NCBI RefSeq assembly: GCF_001401755.1
Contig: NZ_AVQK01000015.1
Span: 62,001 to 126,000 of the forward strand
DNA length: 64,000 bases
Direction of reading: 5' to 3'
Source of the DNA: Aquimarina longa SW024
GTDB taxonomy: Bacteria; Bacteroidota; Bacteroidia; Flavobacteriales; Flavobacteriaceae
Shown here: positions 18,269-27,895 of the stretch, piece after piece
Position numbering within the stretch: position 1 is the first letter of the stretch
Layout of the letters: the number at the start of each line of letters is the position of its first letter
Position numbers and translations under genes: made by a program
The notes under the pieces: generated by a model
Database searches by the model: none
What the model saw: the letters and a program-made list of their open reading frames with translations, nothing else
What the model was told of the DNA's origin: nothing

Positions 18269-19689
18269 ATATGATGAGTAAAACAGCATATGAGATTCCT
18301 CTAGAATTAAAACAACTGATTACTTCTAATCAGGCATTTCATTATAGAGTAGTCCCTATGTCTAAAAATGAAAACACATTACAACTAAAAACAGACAATA
18401 CTGATCCTGATAGTTTACAAAAAGAACTTGCAATTATTCTAGGGTGTACCATTATTATAATTCCTGAAACTACAGAAAATATAGAGTCATACCTAACCTT
18501 TAATTATAGAAAAACAACAGTTTCTTCTAGTGAAAAACTACAGTACGAAGATCGGTTTTTACAAAAATTGATTACTACAGCAAAAGATTATGGAAGTAGT
18601 GATATTCATATGGAACCTTATGAAAAATTATGTAGAGTACGATTTAGATTAGATGGTAAGTTAAAAGAGCAGTATACAATCTCTAATACCGAGTATCCTC
18701 AGTTAGTCAATCAGATTAAGATACAATCAGGGCTTGATATTTCTCAAAAAAGATTAGCACAAGATGGAAGAATAACTTTTAAAGAAGGAACAGAAGAGTT
18801 TGATATTAGAGTATCTACAATGCCTACTTTATATGGTGAAAAAATAGTACTTAGACTACTGAACAGGAATACACAAGAAGTATCTTTAAATGATTTAGGC
18901 TTTACTAAAGAAGAACTAGAGAATTATCGAGAGGCTATTAAAAACCCTCAAGGGATTATTTTAATTTCGGGTCCTACAGGATCGGGCAAAACAACTACAC
19001 TATATGCCACGCTAAAAGAATTAAATAAAGAAACTACCAATATTCTTACGATAGAAGATCCTATAGAATATACACTACAAGGGATTAACCAAGTCCAACT
19101 AAGAGAAGATATTGAATTTGATTTTCCGGCAGCACTTCGAGCATTTTTACGACAAGATCCAGATATTATTATGGTAGGAGAGATCAGAGATGATCGTACC
19201 GCTGCAATGGCAATTAAAGCAGCATTGACAGGCCACCTAGTCCTTTCTACAATACATACTAATTCTGCATGGGCAACAATTTCTAGATTAATCGATATGA
19301 AAGTCCCTGCATTCTTACTTGCTAATACAATAACAATGAGTATTGCGCAACGCTTAGTGAGAAAGTTGTGTACACATTGCAAAACAAAAAAAAATACTGA
19401 GATTAAAGATTTTCCCCAAGGATTTGATATCCCAGAAGAAATACACCACCATTATATTGCGGTAGGATGTAACCAATGTTATCACACAGGGTACATGGGG
19501 CGTAAAGCAATCTATGAAATACTACCAATTACTAAAGATTTAGAAATAGCAATACGACATAATGAACTGCAAATAGATACTTATATAGAAAAAAGAAATA
19601 TAAAAACATTACAACATAATGCTATACGTATGGTCATCGATGGAACAACTTCTGTAGAAGAAGTATATGCATTATTATCAGATAATTAA
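18265..19689 (+). CDS. gspE: Secretion / pilus assembly ATPase, GspE-like
   Basis: 474 aa. Short N1E-like domain, then the RecA-like core: Walker A GPTGSGKTTT (residues about 235-244), Asp box, Walker B IIMVGEIRD, His box TGHLVLSTIHTN. The C-terminal zinc site is present (CTHCKTK and CNQCYHTGYMGRKAIYE). It drives pseudopilus assembly from the cytoplasm together with GspF and GspL. No PilT-like retraction ATPase lies in the operon, which favours type II secretion over twitching pili. Confidence 0.92.
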   Translation: MNMMSKTAYEIPLELKQLITSNQAFHYRVVPMSKNENTLQLKTDNTDPDSLQKELAIILGCTIIIIPETTENIESYLTFNYRKTTVSSSEKLQYEDRFLQKLITTAKDYGSSDIHMEPYEKLCRVRFRLDGKLKEQYTISNTEYPQLVNQIKIQSGLDISQKRLAQDGRITFKEGTEEFDIRVSTMPTLYGEKIVLRLLNRNTQEVSLNDLGFTKEELENYREAIKNPQGIILISGPTGSGKTTTLYATLKELNKETTNILTIEDPIEYTLQGINQVQLREDIEFDFPAALRAFLRQDPDIIMVGEIRDDRTAAMAIKAALTGHLVLSTIHTNSAWATISRLIDMKVPAFLLANTITMSIAQRLVRKLCTHCKTKKNTEIKDFPQGFDIPEEIHHHYIAVGCNQCYHTGYMGRKAIYEILPITKDLEIAIRHNELQIDTYIEKRNIKTLQHNAIRMVIDGTTSVEEVYALLSDN

Positions 19690-19723
19690 TCCATTAAATA
19701 ATGGAAAAAGTAAACAAAAATAA

Positions 19724-21916
19724 ATGAGAAAATATATACTACTTATTGTACTTGCTATTGGGATACAAGCTTGGACACAAGAAGGTTTTCAGAATCAAGC
19801 CAAAAATAACACTAGAATTTCTATCATAGAAAACAAATTACAACTTCTAAACATAGACATTCCTGGACTAGTAGAAAAAGTAAATGTAAATATTTCTAAT
19901 ACGTCATTACTTAATTTTTTAAAAGCAGTATCTCAGGTACATAAAATTAATATCAATCTAGCAGCAGAATTAAATAACATTACTATTGTTAATGGGTTTA
20001 ATGATGTAAGCGTCCAGGATTTATTGATTTTTTTAGTAAAAGAATATCAATTAGATATCGAATTTACAGGTAATATCCTATCCATAAAGCCATATATTGC
20101 TCCTATCATTGCGCCTGTAGAAAAAGAAATAATGGTGCAATATGATGTTCTTGCCACTACGCTATCCACAGATTTAAATAATGACCCCTTACCCAAAGTG
20201 TTTAGAAAGATAACCGAAATCTCTGGTAAAAACTTGCTATTCACCCCAGAATTAAATTCCAAAACGCTAAACCTTTTTATCAGTAATGTCCCTTTTGATT
20301 TAGCAATGAAAAAATTAGCTGAAGCCAATAATCTTGATTTTAATAAAACAAGAGATGGGTTTTATGAATTTAATACATTACCACAATCAGGAAATTCAGG
20401 AAATGGGTCCGTAAATTATCGTTCACGTCGTTCTAATTTTTCTTATAAAGTATTGGATACGGTTGCTAGAATTGTATCTGTAGACTTAAGAGATACTCCA
20501 ATATCTAATGTAATTTATACCCTGTCAGAAGATCTAAAATTAGATATTTTTACAGCATCCCCTTTAGAAAATGCAGGAACAGTAACAGTAAAAGCAGAAT
20601 CAATTACTTTTGACTCCCTATTAGTTAAAATTTTTGAAAGTAAGATGAATGCTGATCATAGTAGCACATCAAATCAAAATAACACTACTAATTATAATGG
20701 ACAACAGTCTTCACAGAATGCTACCGGAGGAGGTCGTTCTAAATCTTTTACTTTTAAAAGAGAAGGAAATATATATTACTATGGAACAGAAGATCAGCTA
20801 GCCTTAAAAAAAATAGAAATGGTGCAAATGATGCATCGTTCTATAGCCATGTTAGGAGATGCCAATTCTTCTAGCAATAGTTTTAATAATTCTAATTTTA
20901 CAACAGGAGGAGTCAATTATATTTCTGGCTCTTCTACTAATGGGCTGAATCAAAATAATGGAACTAACAGAAACCAACGAAGATCTTCTTTTAGAAACTC
21001 TAGCTCTTCCGGAGGGTCGCAACAAGTAGGTTCTATTTCTGATATTTTTCCTTTAACTATCACTGACGGATTAGATGTAAAAATAGATACAGAACTCAAT
21101 AGTTTTGTGGTTAGCGGTCCTGGAGCTCGCGTCGAAAAATTTAAAAAATTCATCAAATATATCGATAAGCCAGTTCCATTAATATTAATAGAAGTAATGA
21201 TTCTAGAGGTTAATAGGTCTGCTACAGTAGAAGCAGGAGTAGAGTTTGGGATAGGAGAAAAACCTGTTATAACCCAAGGAAAAGTTTTTCCGAACACTAG
21301 TATTACGTTAGGAGCTTCTACTATAAATAGAGTTATTGGAGGATTTGATGGTTTTGGATCTTTAAACTTAGGTAAAGTAGTCCCTAATTTTTACATGGAT
21401 ATTAAAGCCATGGAGACGAATGGAAATGTAAAAATATTGTCTACACCTAAGCTCAGTACTTTAAATGGTCATAAAGCCTACCTATCTAGTGGACAAACCA
21501 CCTATTATGCAGTAACTAATCAAAACTTTTTTGGATCACAGATTCCCCAAACATCCGAGGTTGTCAACTATCTCCCGATTGATGCAGAATTAGCATTAGA
21601 GTTTAAACCTTTTGTATCAGGAGATGGTCAGATAACATTAGATATCCAAGTAATTCAGTCTAGTTTTAGTGGTAAACGTATTGCAGAAAATGCTCCACCA
21701 GATATTAATAGCCGTAGATTCTCATCAATCATGAGAATGCGTGCTAACGACGTAGCAATTCTAGGAGGGATAGAACAAAAAGTAAAAAATGATTCGGGAT
21801 CAGGAGTTCCCTTATTATCTCGTATACCGATTATAAAATGGTTATTTAGTAAAAGAAAGAGAGAAGACTCTAAGAAAAAATTAAATGTAATTATTAAACC
21901 TACAGTATTTTATTAA
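19724..21916 (+). CDS. gspD: Outer-membrane secretin, GspD-like
   Basis: 730 aa with a signal peptide ending near QAWTQ. N-terminal STN-like and N-domains (repeats of LLNFLKAVSQVHKINI type, residues about 60-220), a low-complexity Asn/Ser-rich stretch (about 305-440), and the secretin core with PLILIEVMILEVNRS, TINR-type strands and the terminal SGVPLLSRIPIIKWLFS pattern. It forms the gated outer-membrane channel. The Asn/Ser insert is longer than in proteobacterial GspD. Stop and next start overlap by one base. Confidence 0.9.
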   Translation: MRKYILLIVLAIGIQAWTQEGFQNQAKNNTRISIIENKLQLLNIDIPGLVEKVNVNISNTSLLNFLKAVSQVHKININLAAELNNITIVNGFNDVSVQDLLIFLVKEYQLDIEFTGNILSIKPYIAPIIAPVEKEIMVQYDVLATTLSTDLNNDPLPKVFRKITEISGKNLLFTPELNSKTLNLFISNVPFDLAMKKLAEANNLDFNKTRDGFYEFNTLPQSGNSGNGSVNYRSRRSNFSYKVLDTVARIVSVDLRDTPISNVIYTLSEDLKLDIFTASPLENAGTVTVKAESITFDSLLVKIFESKMNADHSSTSNQNNTTNYNGQQSSQNATGGGRSKSFTFKREGNIYYYGTEDQLALKKIEMVQMMHRSIAMLGDANSSSNSFNNSNFTTGGVNYISGSSTNGLNQNNGTNRNQRRSSFRNSSSSGGSQQVGSISDIFPLTITDGLDVKIDTELNSFVVSGPGARVEKFKKFIKYIDKPVPLILIEVMILEVNRSATVEAGVEFGIGEKPVITQGKVFPNTSITLGASTINRVIGGFDGFGSLNLGKVVPNFYMDIKAMETNGNVKILSTPKLSTLNGHKAYLSSGQTTYYAVTNQNFFGSQIPQTSEVVNYLPIDAELALEFKPFVSGDGQITLDIQVIQSSFSGKRIAENAPPDINSRRFSSIMRMRANDVAILGGIEQKVKNDSGSGVPLLSRIPIIKWLFSKRKREDSKKKLNVIIKPTVFY

Positions 21917-23127
21917 TGATAGGATTTCTGGCATCATACAGCCCATTTAGAAAAAAATTGATTGCACTAGAGTATTCTAATAATAAGGACACACCTATTA
22001 TCATAGGTCTAGAGTTAGCTCAGAAAAAAGGAGAATTAGAGAACACACAAACATTTACTGTAGCCTCTGCTGATGAGTTATCTGAACTTATAAAAAACCA
22101 AAAAGCTAGTTTGGTTATTACTGATGATAATGTATTATCAAAAGAAGTCTCGCATACAGGAACTGATATAGAGATCGTAGGAGAAGCTTTTCCTAATCTA
22201 AATTTAAATGATTTTTACTATCAAATTTTACGTACATCAGAGAAATCTTTTATTGCTGTATGCAGAAAAGAACATGTAGAAAATAGTATCGAGCAGTTTA
22301 AAAAAGAAGCAATCAAAATTGTTGCTATTTCCTTAGGAGGATTAAAACTAGAAGCATTATCAGGATATGCTGATAATGAAAATTTGAAAAGCTATACTAC
22401 TACAGTAAGTTTCAATAATGGAGAAGTAGTTTCTTTACTACCCAAAAAAGAAGATATCGAAGAAGAGTATACTATTGAAGGACTTTCCTTTTTATCCATT
22501 CATACATTACCATTAGCAGTCGTTTTAAACACAGTATTAAATTCGGATACAATTTCTGGAAATCTAGAAATTAAAAATCAAGAATTATATCAGGAGTATA
22601 CCGAATCTCAATTTTTTAAAAACACATTACAGATTGGAGTTGGATTCCTTCTAATTACTTTACTTATCAATTTTTTTGTATTCAATGCTAATTATAAAAA
22701 ATGGCAAGGATTGCAAGAAGAGCTTCAGGTATATACAACTCAGAAAGAGCAAATTCTCAAAAAACAAGCTGAGGTGAGTATCAAAGACACTTTAGTGCAA
22801 AGCATATTAGCTACGGGATTCTCTAAAAGTTCGTATTATATTAATACGATAACACAGGTGCAACCTTCTACTATCATTTTAGCATCAATTGCATATCAAC
22901 CTTTAGAAAAACCTATTAGAAAAGATAAAGCTATAGAGCTGACACAACATCACATTTCTATTACAGGTACATCAACTGACAAAACAGATTTTACAATATG
23001 GCTCAGAACAATCGAAGGATTACCTTTTGTCAATACTGTAACGATCATACAATATGGATTAGATAAAAAAAATGCTTCTAATTTCGAATTAACACTTAGT
23101 ATAAAAACGGATGAAACAGAAGACTAA
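21916..23127 (+). CDS. Inner-membrane assembly protein, GspL / PilMN-like
   Basis: 403 aa. Residues 1-230 are a cytoplasmic actin-like region by position and secondary structure (low similarity), followed by one membrane helix at about 236-255 (LQIGVGFLLITLLINFFVF), a coiled segment (residues 260-285) and a periplasmic ferredoxin-like part. This is the GspL order, equal to PilM fused to PilN. It would link GspE to the periplasmic platform. Overlaps the next gene by 17 bp. Confidence 0.68.
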   Translation: MIGFLASYSPFRKKLIALEYSNNKDTPIIIGLELAQKKGELENTQTFTVASADELSELIKNQKASLVITDDNVLSKEVSHTGTDIEIVGEAFPNLNLNDFYYQILRTSEKSFIAVCRKEHVENSIEQFKKEAIKIVAISLGGLKLEALSGYADNENLKSYTTTVSFNNGEVVSLLPKKEDIEEEYTIEGLSFLSIHTLPLAVVLNTVLNSDTISGNLEIKNQELYQEYTESQFFKNTLQIGVGFLLITLLINFFVFNANYKKWQGLQEELQVYTTQKEQILKKQAEVSIKDTLVQSILATGFSKSSYYINTITQVQPSTIILASIAYQPLEKPIRKDKAIELTQHHISITGTSTDKTDFTIWLRTIEGLPFVNTVTIIQYGLDKKNASNFELTLSIKTDETED

Positions 23128-23629
23128 AAACATAGTATTGATAGCAGGTCTGTTATGCATACTATTTATTGCATATCGTTTTGGTTTTTCCAAAACATTT
23201 GCAATACAATCTGAAGTAGCCAAATTAGAACATGAAAAAGAAACCTATTTGGCAGCACCTATGCAATTAGCAGCATTGACAAAAAAAGAAAAACAGCTAG
23301 ATGCCATCCTAGCAAAAAACAATGTAGAAGGAAGCTCTTTACAACACAATCTTTTAAAAACTCTAAACACCTTATCCAATACATCAAATATTAAAATTAT
23401 TGCTTTTGAAGAACCTCATAACTATAGTAATGAAATAACGAAAGAAGATATTATTACTTATGATTTTATATTACAAGGCGATTATAAGTCACTAATTGAA
23501 ATACTATATGCTTTAGAACAGCACTATAGTTTTGGAAATATTGCTCAGGTACATTTTGAAAAAAAGAAAAACTTTAGAACAGGGACAAGATATTTGCAAT
23601 GCAGAATATTGCTACAACGTCTCAATTAA
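23111..23629 (+). CDS. GspM / PilO-like assembly protein
   Basis: 172 aa. One N-terminal membrane helix (IVLIAGLLCILFIAYRFGF), a coiled coil (residues about 30-70) and a periplasmic ferredoxin-like domain ending FEKKKNFRTGTRYLQCRILLQ. It has the size, topology and position (after GspL) of GspM/PilO, which pairs with GspL in the inner-membrane platform. Sequence similarity is weak, so the call rests on architecture and context. Confidence 0.65.
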   Translation: MKQKTKNIVLIAGLLCILFIAYRFGFSKTFAIQSEVAKLEHEKETYLAAPMQLAALTKKEKQLDAILAKNNVEGSSLQHNLLKTLNTLSNTSNIKIIAFEEPHNYSNEITKEDIITYDFILQGDYKSLIEILYALEQHYSFGNIAQVHFEKKKNFRTGTRYLQCRILLQRLN

Positions 23630-23646
23630 TACTATAAAATAATACT

Positions 23647-24381
23647 ATGAAGTATAGAATATACTGTTTTATCATACTAATAACACTTTGCTGTATAGGT
23701 TGCCACAGTGTTAGGATTAATCAAAAGACAATGCATACAGGGTCTAAAACACTGATAGCACTAGGAGTTGTAGGTTTACAAGAAGAAGATATCTATAGCT
23801 CAGAATTTCAGGTTTCTGCAATACCAGAATATAAGAATCCTATTAGAGTAGGGAGTAGTACTGTAGACTTTACTAAAGATACTTTTAAAACCTATTTAAA
23901 AAGATCAAAAGGTAATGAACAAAAAATCAATTACGTAGATTCTATAGAAACGAAACCTCAGTTTATAACTTTAGAACTATTAGATCGTGTTATCACAATT
24001 ACTGAGCTCGAAGAAGAATACAATGCACAAGCAATTACATATCTAAAAAATCAAAAAGAAGCAGCAATTGTAACTTCTGTATCTATAGCATTATCAAAAG
24101 AATTAATACAAGAAATAGATGTTGCAGAGGCTCTATTTTTAAATACTAGCGGATATAAGCAGTATCAATTATCCCTAATTAAAAAAGGAAAACCATATAA
24201 GTCTATTGATTTTTCAGAAACTACAATTTTTGCATATACGTTATCTTTTTTCTGTTGGGGAGAAAATGATAGAAAACAAATTGTTTTGGCAGATATCATT
24301 GACGAAAAATCTTCTTGCCCAAGAAATACTTATCGAGATGTAGAGAAAGCGAAAGCAAAAATGAATTATTTTAAATTATAA
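23647..24381 (+). CDS. Unrecognised lipoprotein in secretion operon
   Basis: 244 aa. The lipobox Cys is at residue 19 (LCCIGC). After it the protein is mixed alpha/beta with no motif I know, and the last third contains Cys-bearing FCWGEND and SSCPRN. It lies 17 bp after the GspM-like gene and before the Fn3-like lipoprotein, so it is made together with the machine. A pilotin-like or secretin-associated role is possible but is inference from position only. Confidence 0.6.
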   Translation: MKYRIYCFIILITLCCIGCHSVRINQKTMHTGSKTLIALGVVGLQEEDIYSSEFQVSAIPEYKNPIRVGSSTVDFTKDTFKTYLKRSKGNEQKINYVDSIETKPQFITLELLDRVITITELEEEYNAQAITYLKNQKEAAIVTSVSIALSKELIQEIDVAEALFLNTSGYKQYQLSLIKKGKPYKSIDFSETTIFAYTLSFFCWGENDRKQIVLADIIDEKSSCPRNTYRDVEKAKAKMNYFKL

Positions 24382-24444
24382 TGATTAAATGCAATTCTAA
24401 CAACTAAAATGAATTGTTTGGATTGCAATAAAAAGTTTAAACAG

Positions 24445-25374
24445 ATGAAAAAACTATTTATATATATACCTGTATGCGTATTGATACTATTCAGTTGTGA
24501 AGAAGTACTTTTTGAAGAAGATCTAAAAGACAAAAAAACAGTACTTATAGCACCTGCTGAAGGTACAACAGTAGAAAAAACTTCAGTTACCTTTAGTTGG
24601 GAAGCGGTAGATCAAGCTACAGGATATCGCCTTCAATTGGCACAACCTAGTTTTGAAAGCGCTTCTCAAATTGTAGTAGATACTACTGTAACAAATACTA
24701 ATTTTAATATCACTCTAACTAAAAACACGTATCAATGGAGAGTTAAAGCTCAGAATTCTGGCTCTGCAACTCCATATGCTATAGCTAGTTTTACCGTAGT
24801 AGAAAGCGAAGATTTTTCAGCTCGTAAGATCGTATTAATTGCTCCGCAAGATAATGAGGTTGTCAATAAAAACGCTTTAAATCTACAATGGCAAGCTATA
24901 ACCGACGCCACAATATATAGAGTACAATTATTAAACAAAAACAATGAAGTGGTAAGCGATAAAACAACCGCTGATACTTCAATATCTATTACTTTTCCAG
25001 AAGGGGTAACACAATGGCAGGTACGAGCAGAAAATAATACTCAGAGCACCTTGTATACCAAAAGAACATTGACTATAGATAGTAAAAACCCTAAACAACC
25101 AGTAGCTACAGCTCCTGCAAATGAAACTACACAAGCAGCGACCAAAGTTACTTTTAGTTGGACCAGAGAGACTGTAGCAGGGACAACAGAGTTCGATAGT
25201 ATTTATATCTATAAAGATCAGAAATTAACACAATTAGCAATAAAAAATAAGGTAACCTCTCCTTCTGATATTGATCTCGATGCGAGTACCACATACTATT
25301 GGTTCTTAAAAGCATTTGATCAAGCAGGTAATCAGAGTGAACCCAGTACAGTATCTCGTTTAACTATACAATAA
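24445..25374 (+). CDS. Fn3-repeat lipoprotein in secretion operon
   Basis: 309 aa from ATG 24445, chosen because it gives a proper signal with Cys at residue 18 (LILFSC); the frame opens at 24409 but the extra 12 residues carry no signal. Three fibronectin-III-like repeats follow, each with APAEGTTV / SWEAVDQATGYRLQ / YQWRVKA-type strands (residues about 35-115, 125-205, 215-305). Such repeats bind proteins or sugars outside the cell membrane. It may be an exported substrate, an envelope partner of the secretin, or a surface adhesin. Confidence 0.7.
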   Translation: MKKLFIYIPVCVLILFSCEEVLFEEDLKDKKTVLIAPAEGTTVEKTSVTFSWEAVDQATGYRLQLAQPSFESASQIVVDTTVTNTNFNITLTKNTYQWRVKAQNSGSATPYAIASFTVVESEDFSARKIVLIAPQDNEVVNKNALNLQWQAITDATIYRVQLLNKNNEVVSDKTTADTSISITFPEGVTQWQVRAENNTQSTLYTKRTLTIDSKNPKQPVATAPANETTQAATKVTFSWTRETVAGTTEFDSIYIYKDQKLTQLAIKNKVTSPSDIDLDASTTYYWFLKAFDQAGNQSEPSTVSRLTIQ

Positions 25375-25387
25375 ATAAAGATTTATA

Positions 25388-25861
25388 ATGTTAAAAGGCA
25401 AAAAAATAATATACATCTTATTACCAGTAGTGGTTTTTATATGGGGAGCAATTATTTTTCAAGTTATTGGAGCATTCTCTGATGAAGATCCTATTGCTAG
25501 TAATACTATAGAAGTATTAGTAACTCCTATCAAAGGTAAAGAACGAGATAAGTTTAGCTTAGGAACTATAGAAAGGGACCCTTTTTTAGGAAAAACATAT
25601 CGTACTAAAAAGAAAGAAAAGAAATCTGTATCTAAACCAAAAATTAAAAAGTCTCCTTTAGTATGGCCCTCTATTAGATTTAAAGGTGTAGTTTCTGGAG
25701 AAAGTAATACAAATGCAATTTATCTAATGGAGATCAATGGTGCTGATCAATTTATGAAATTAAAACAAACAATTGATAATGTAACACTATTGAGCACTAC
25801 TTCTAATTCTGTTAAGGTACGATATAAAGGAAAAGTAAAGAATTTTAAGATTGGGGATTGA
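25388..25861 (+). CDS. GspC / PilP-like periplasmic link protein
   Basis: 157 aa. One membrane helix near the start (IIYILLPVVVFIWGAIIFQV), a linker with the DPFLGK motif common in PilP/GspC, then an HR-like beta domain (WPSIRFKGVVSG ... VKVRYKGKVKNFKIGD). This domain joins the inner-membrane platform to the secretin. The stop codon overlaps the TTG start of the next gene by 4 bp. Confidence 0.7.
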   Translation: MLKGKKIIYILLPVVVFIWGAIIFQVIGAFSDEDPIASNTIEVLVTPIKGKERDKFSLGTIERDPFLGKTYRTKKKEKKSVSKPKIKKSPLVWPSIRFKGVVSGESNTNAIYLMEINGADQFMKLKQTIDNVTLLSTTSNSVKVRYKGKVKNFKIGD

Positions 25862-27129
25862 AATTATTTTCAAAAATAAAAGCACAGGCTATGCAATTTG
25901 CGATACTGATCTCAGTACTAATCGCAGTGATTCTAAGTGCTTTTTTATTATTGACCCATGTGCATTCTTTTTTTAGGATTAAGTCCAAAGAAATACTACA
26001 GGCTTTTGAAGAATCTAATACACTATTATTTGCCTCATTAGAAAACAATACGATAACAGAAGACACGATTACTACTACAGTAGATCATAAAACTACAAAA
26101 CAAATACTGAAATATCATGGCGCATGGTTAAAACGATATGCATCTGTTAGTATGCATAATAGAAAAGTTATAAAAATGATGTATACAGGATCTAAGAGAT
26201 CTGACAACACTCCAAATTTTTATATAGAGGATACTAATTCACCCATAGTAGTGGCAGGTAATACTCGATTAGAAGGAAATAGCTACCTCCCTAAACAAGG
26301 GATTAAAGCTGGTACTATTTCCGGAAACTATTATCAGGGTTCTGCATTACATTATGGACGCATATTAAAAAGTAAAACGACATTACCTGAGCTAGATTCT
26401 AATTGGATTAAATATCTAAATACTATCGTAAAAGGTTCTTATATCGATCAAAAAGGATTAATTGATTTAAAAAAAGAACTTCGTAATTCATTTCAGAACC
26501 CTACCCAAATTATATATGATTTTGCCCCTATTTTTTTAGAAGACCATAAAATATCAGGAAATATAATCATTCAATCCAAAACAAAAATTGTTGTTACTGC
26601 AACATCTCAATTAACAGATGTTATTCTTATTGCCCCTAAAATTATTATAAAGAACAATGTAAAAGGTCGTTTTCAAGGAATTGCAACAAAAAATATTGAA
26701 GTAGGAAAGAAATGCCATTTATCGTATCCTTCTTCTCTTATACTTTTAGATCAAAAAGTTATCTCGGAAAATACTCATAACAATCAAGTGCGGTATACTA
26801 AACCAGATTTTATACTTGATGAAGGAACAGTAATCGATGGTACAGTAGTGTATCTTAATGATCATAAAACCAAAAAAAATAGAATTAACCCCCATCTTGC
26901 TATAGCTCCTAATGTTACAGTTGTAGGAGAAGTATATTGCCAAGGCAATATTGATTTTCAAGGAACAATATTAGGTTCTTTATATGCTAGACAATGTATT
27001 GCAAGGCAATCTGGGTCTGTATATCTTAATCATGTATATAATGGTAAGATATTGATCAATCCAATTGATGATTATGCCGGATTACCTTTTGTAAATTCAG
27101 AAAACGATATCGCAAAATGGTTATACTAA
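25858..27129 (+). CDS. GspK-like minor pilin with beta-helix region
   Basis: 423 aa from TTG 25858, the only start that keeps the leader. The leader FSKIKA (cut after Ala-9) and helix QAMQFAILISVLIAVILSAF align with the other pilins of this operon. There is no Glu at +5, the mark of GspK/PilX, which caps the pseudopilus tip. The second half (about 235-410) has repeated short hydrophobic strands (GNIIIQSKTKIVVTA, VTVVGEVYCQGNIDFQGTI) resembling a beta-helix of the bactofilin type. I do not know a GspK with such a domain. It overlaps the next gene by 13 bp. Confidence 0.65.
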   Translation: MKLFSKIKAQAMQFAILISVLIAVILSAFLLLTHVHSFFRIKSKEILQAFEESNTLLFASLENNTITEDTITTTVDHKTTKQILKYHGAWLKRYASVSMHNRKVIKMMYTGSKRSDNTPNFYIEDTNSPIVVAGNTRLEGNSYLPKQGIKAGTISGNYYQGSALHYGRILKSKTTLPELDSNWIKYLNTIVKGSYIDQKGLIDLKKELRNSFQNPTQIIYDFAPIFLEDHKISGNIIIQSKTKIVVTATSQLTDVILIAPKIIIKNNVKGRFQGIATKNIEVGKKCHLSYPSSLILLDQKVISENTHNNQVRYTKPDFILDEGTVIDGTVVYLNDHKTKKNRINPHLAIAPNVTVVGEVYCQGNIDFQGTILGSLYARQCIARQSGSVYLNHVYNGKILINPIDDYAGLPFVNSENDIAKWLY

Positions 27130-27431
27130 AAAAAATACAAGCAGCCACTTTACTAGAAGTCCTCACTGCTTCAGTATTAATAATCATTGTATTTATGATT
27201 GCTAGCCTAAGCTTTAATACTATTTTTAATACTCAAATAAAAAGAAATCATAGTACTATAGAAAATAGAGTAAAAGAAATAGAATACCTCTCTATACATG
27301 AAAAAATAAAAATCCCATATGTAGAAGATTTCGATGGATGGGAAATTATCATCACTCCTGTAAAAAACCATATGGTTTTATCGTATAGCAGAAAAAGTGA
27401 GACATATACCAAATTACTATTTACAAAATGA
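27117..27431 (+). CDS. Minor pseudopilin, GspI-like
   Basis: 104 aa. Leader MVILKKIQA, cut expected after Ala-9, then ATLLE with Glu at +5 and a hydrophobic helix (VLTASVLIIIVFMIASLSF). The short globular part fits GspI/PilV. Encoded between the GspK-like and GspJ-like genes with overlaps on both sides, matching the I-J-K tip complex of type II systems. Confidence 0.72.
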   Translation: MVILKKIQAATLLEVLTASVLIIIVFMIASLSFNTIFNTQIKRNHSTIENRVKEIEYLSIHEKIKIPYVEDFDGWEIIITPVKNHMVLSYSRKSETYTKLLFTK

Positions 27432-27892
27432 AAAAAGGAAATTATAAAATAAAAGCTTTTACACTAACAGAACTTATGGTAGTTATTGTAATTTCTACAA
27501 TAGTAGTAGGTTTAGCCTTTTCTGTATTAAGAATAGTACAAAATAACATGCGTAGCATTAGTAAAAACTATGAATCTCGAGAACAGATACAATCATTAGA
27601 GACTGCTTTAACAATTGATTTTAATCGATTTACATCCATACAATGGGATCCCTCTAAAAATGTATTAACAGCATCTTCTCCTATAGAAGAACGAGTATAT
27701 CAGATTTTTAATGATAGTATCATAACAAATATGGAAAGCTATATTGTAGCAGTAAAAGAAAAAAAGTTTTATTTTGAAGGAACGCCTGTAAATTCTGGAG
27801 CCATTGATGCTATGAAGTTAACTTTCGATAACACCCGAGAGTTACACCGACTTTTTGTATTTAAATATAATGACCCTACTATACATTTCTAA
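27428..27892 (+). CDS. Minor pseudopilin, GspJ-like
   Basis: 154 aa. Leader ends KIKA/FTLTE (cut after Ala-10, Glu at +5), then helix LMVVIVISTIVVGLAFSVL. The globular part with a helix REQIQSLETALTIDFNRF resembles GspJ/PilW. It would sit near the pseudopilus tip with the GspI- and GspK-like proteins. It overlaps the previous gene by 4 bp and precedes gspF by 3 bp. Confidence 0.72.
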   Translation: MKKGNYKIKAFTLTELMVVIVISTIVVGLAFSVLRIVQNNMRSISKNYESREQIQSLETALTIDFNRFTSIQWDPSKNVLTASSPIEERVYQIFNDSIITNMESYIVAVKEKKFYFEGTPVNSGAIDAMKLTFDNTRELHRLFVFKYNDPTIHF

Positions 27893-27895
27893 CAT

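Noticed and set aside
18948..19382. 144-codon minus-strand frame inside gspE
   Set aside because: Antisense to the highly conserved ATPase core; no start context or family.
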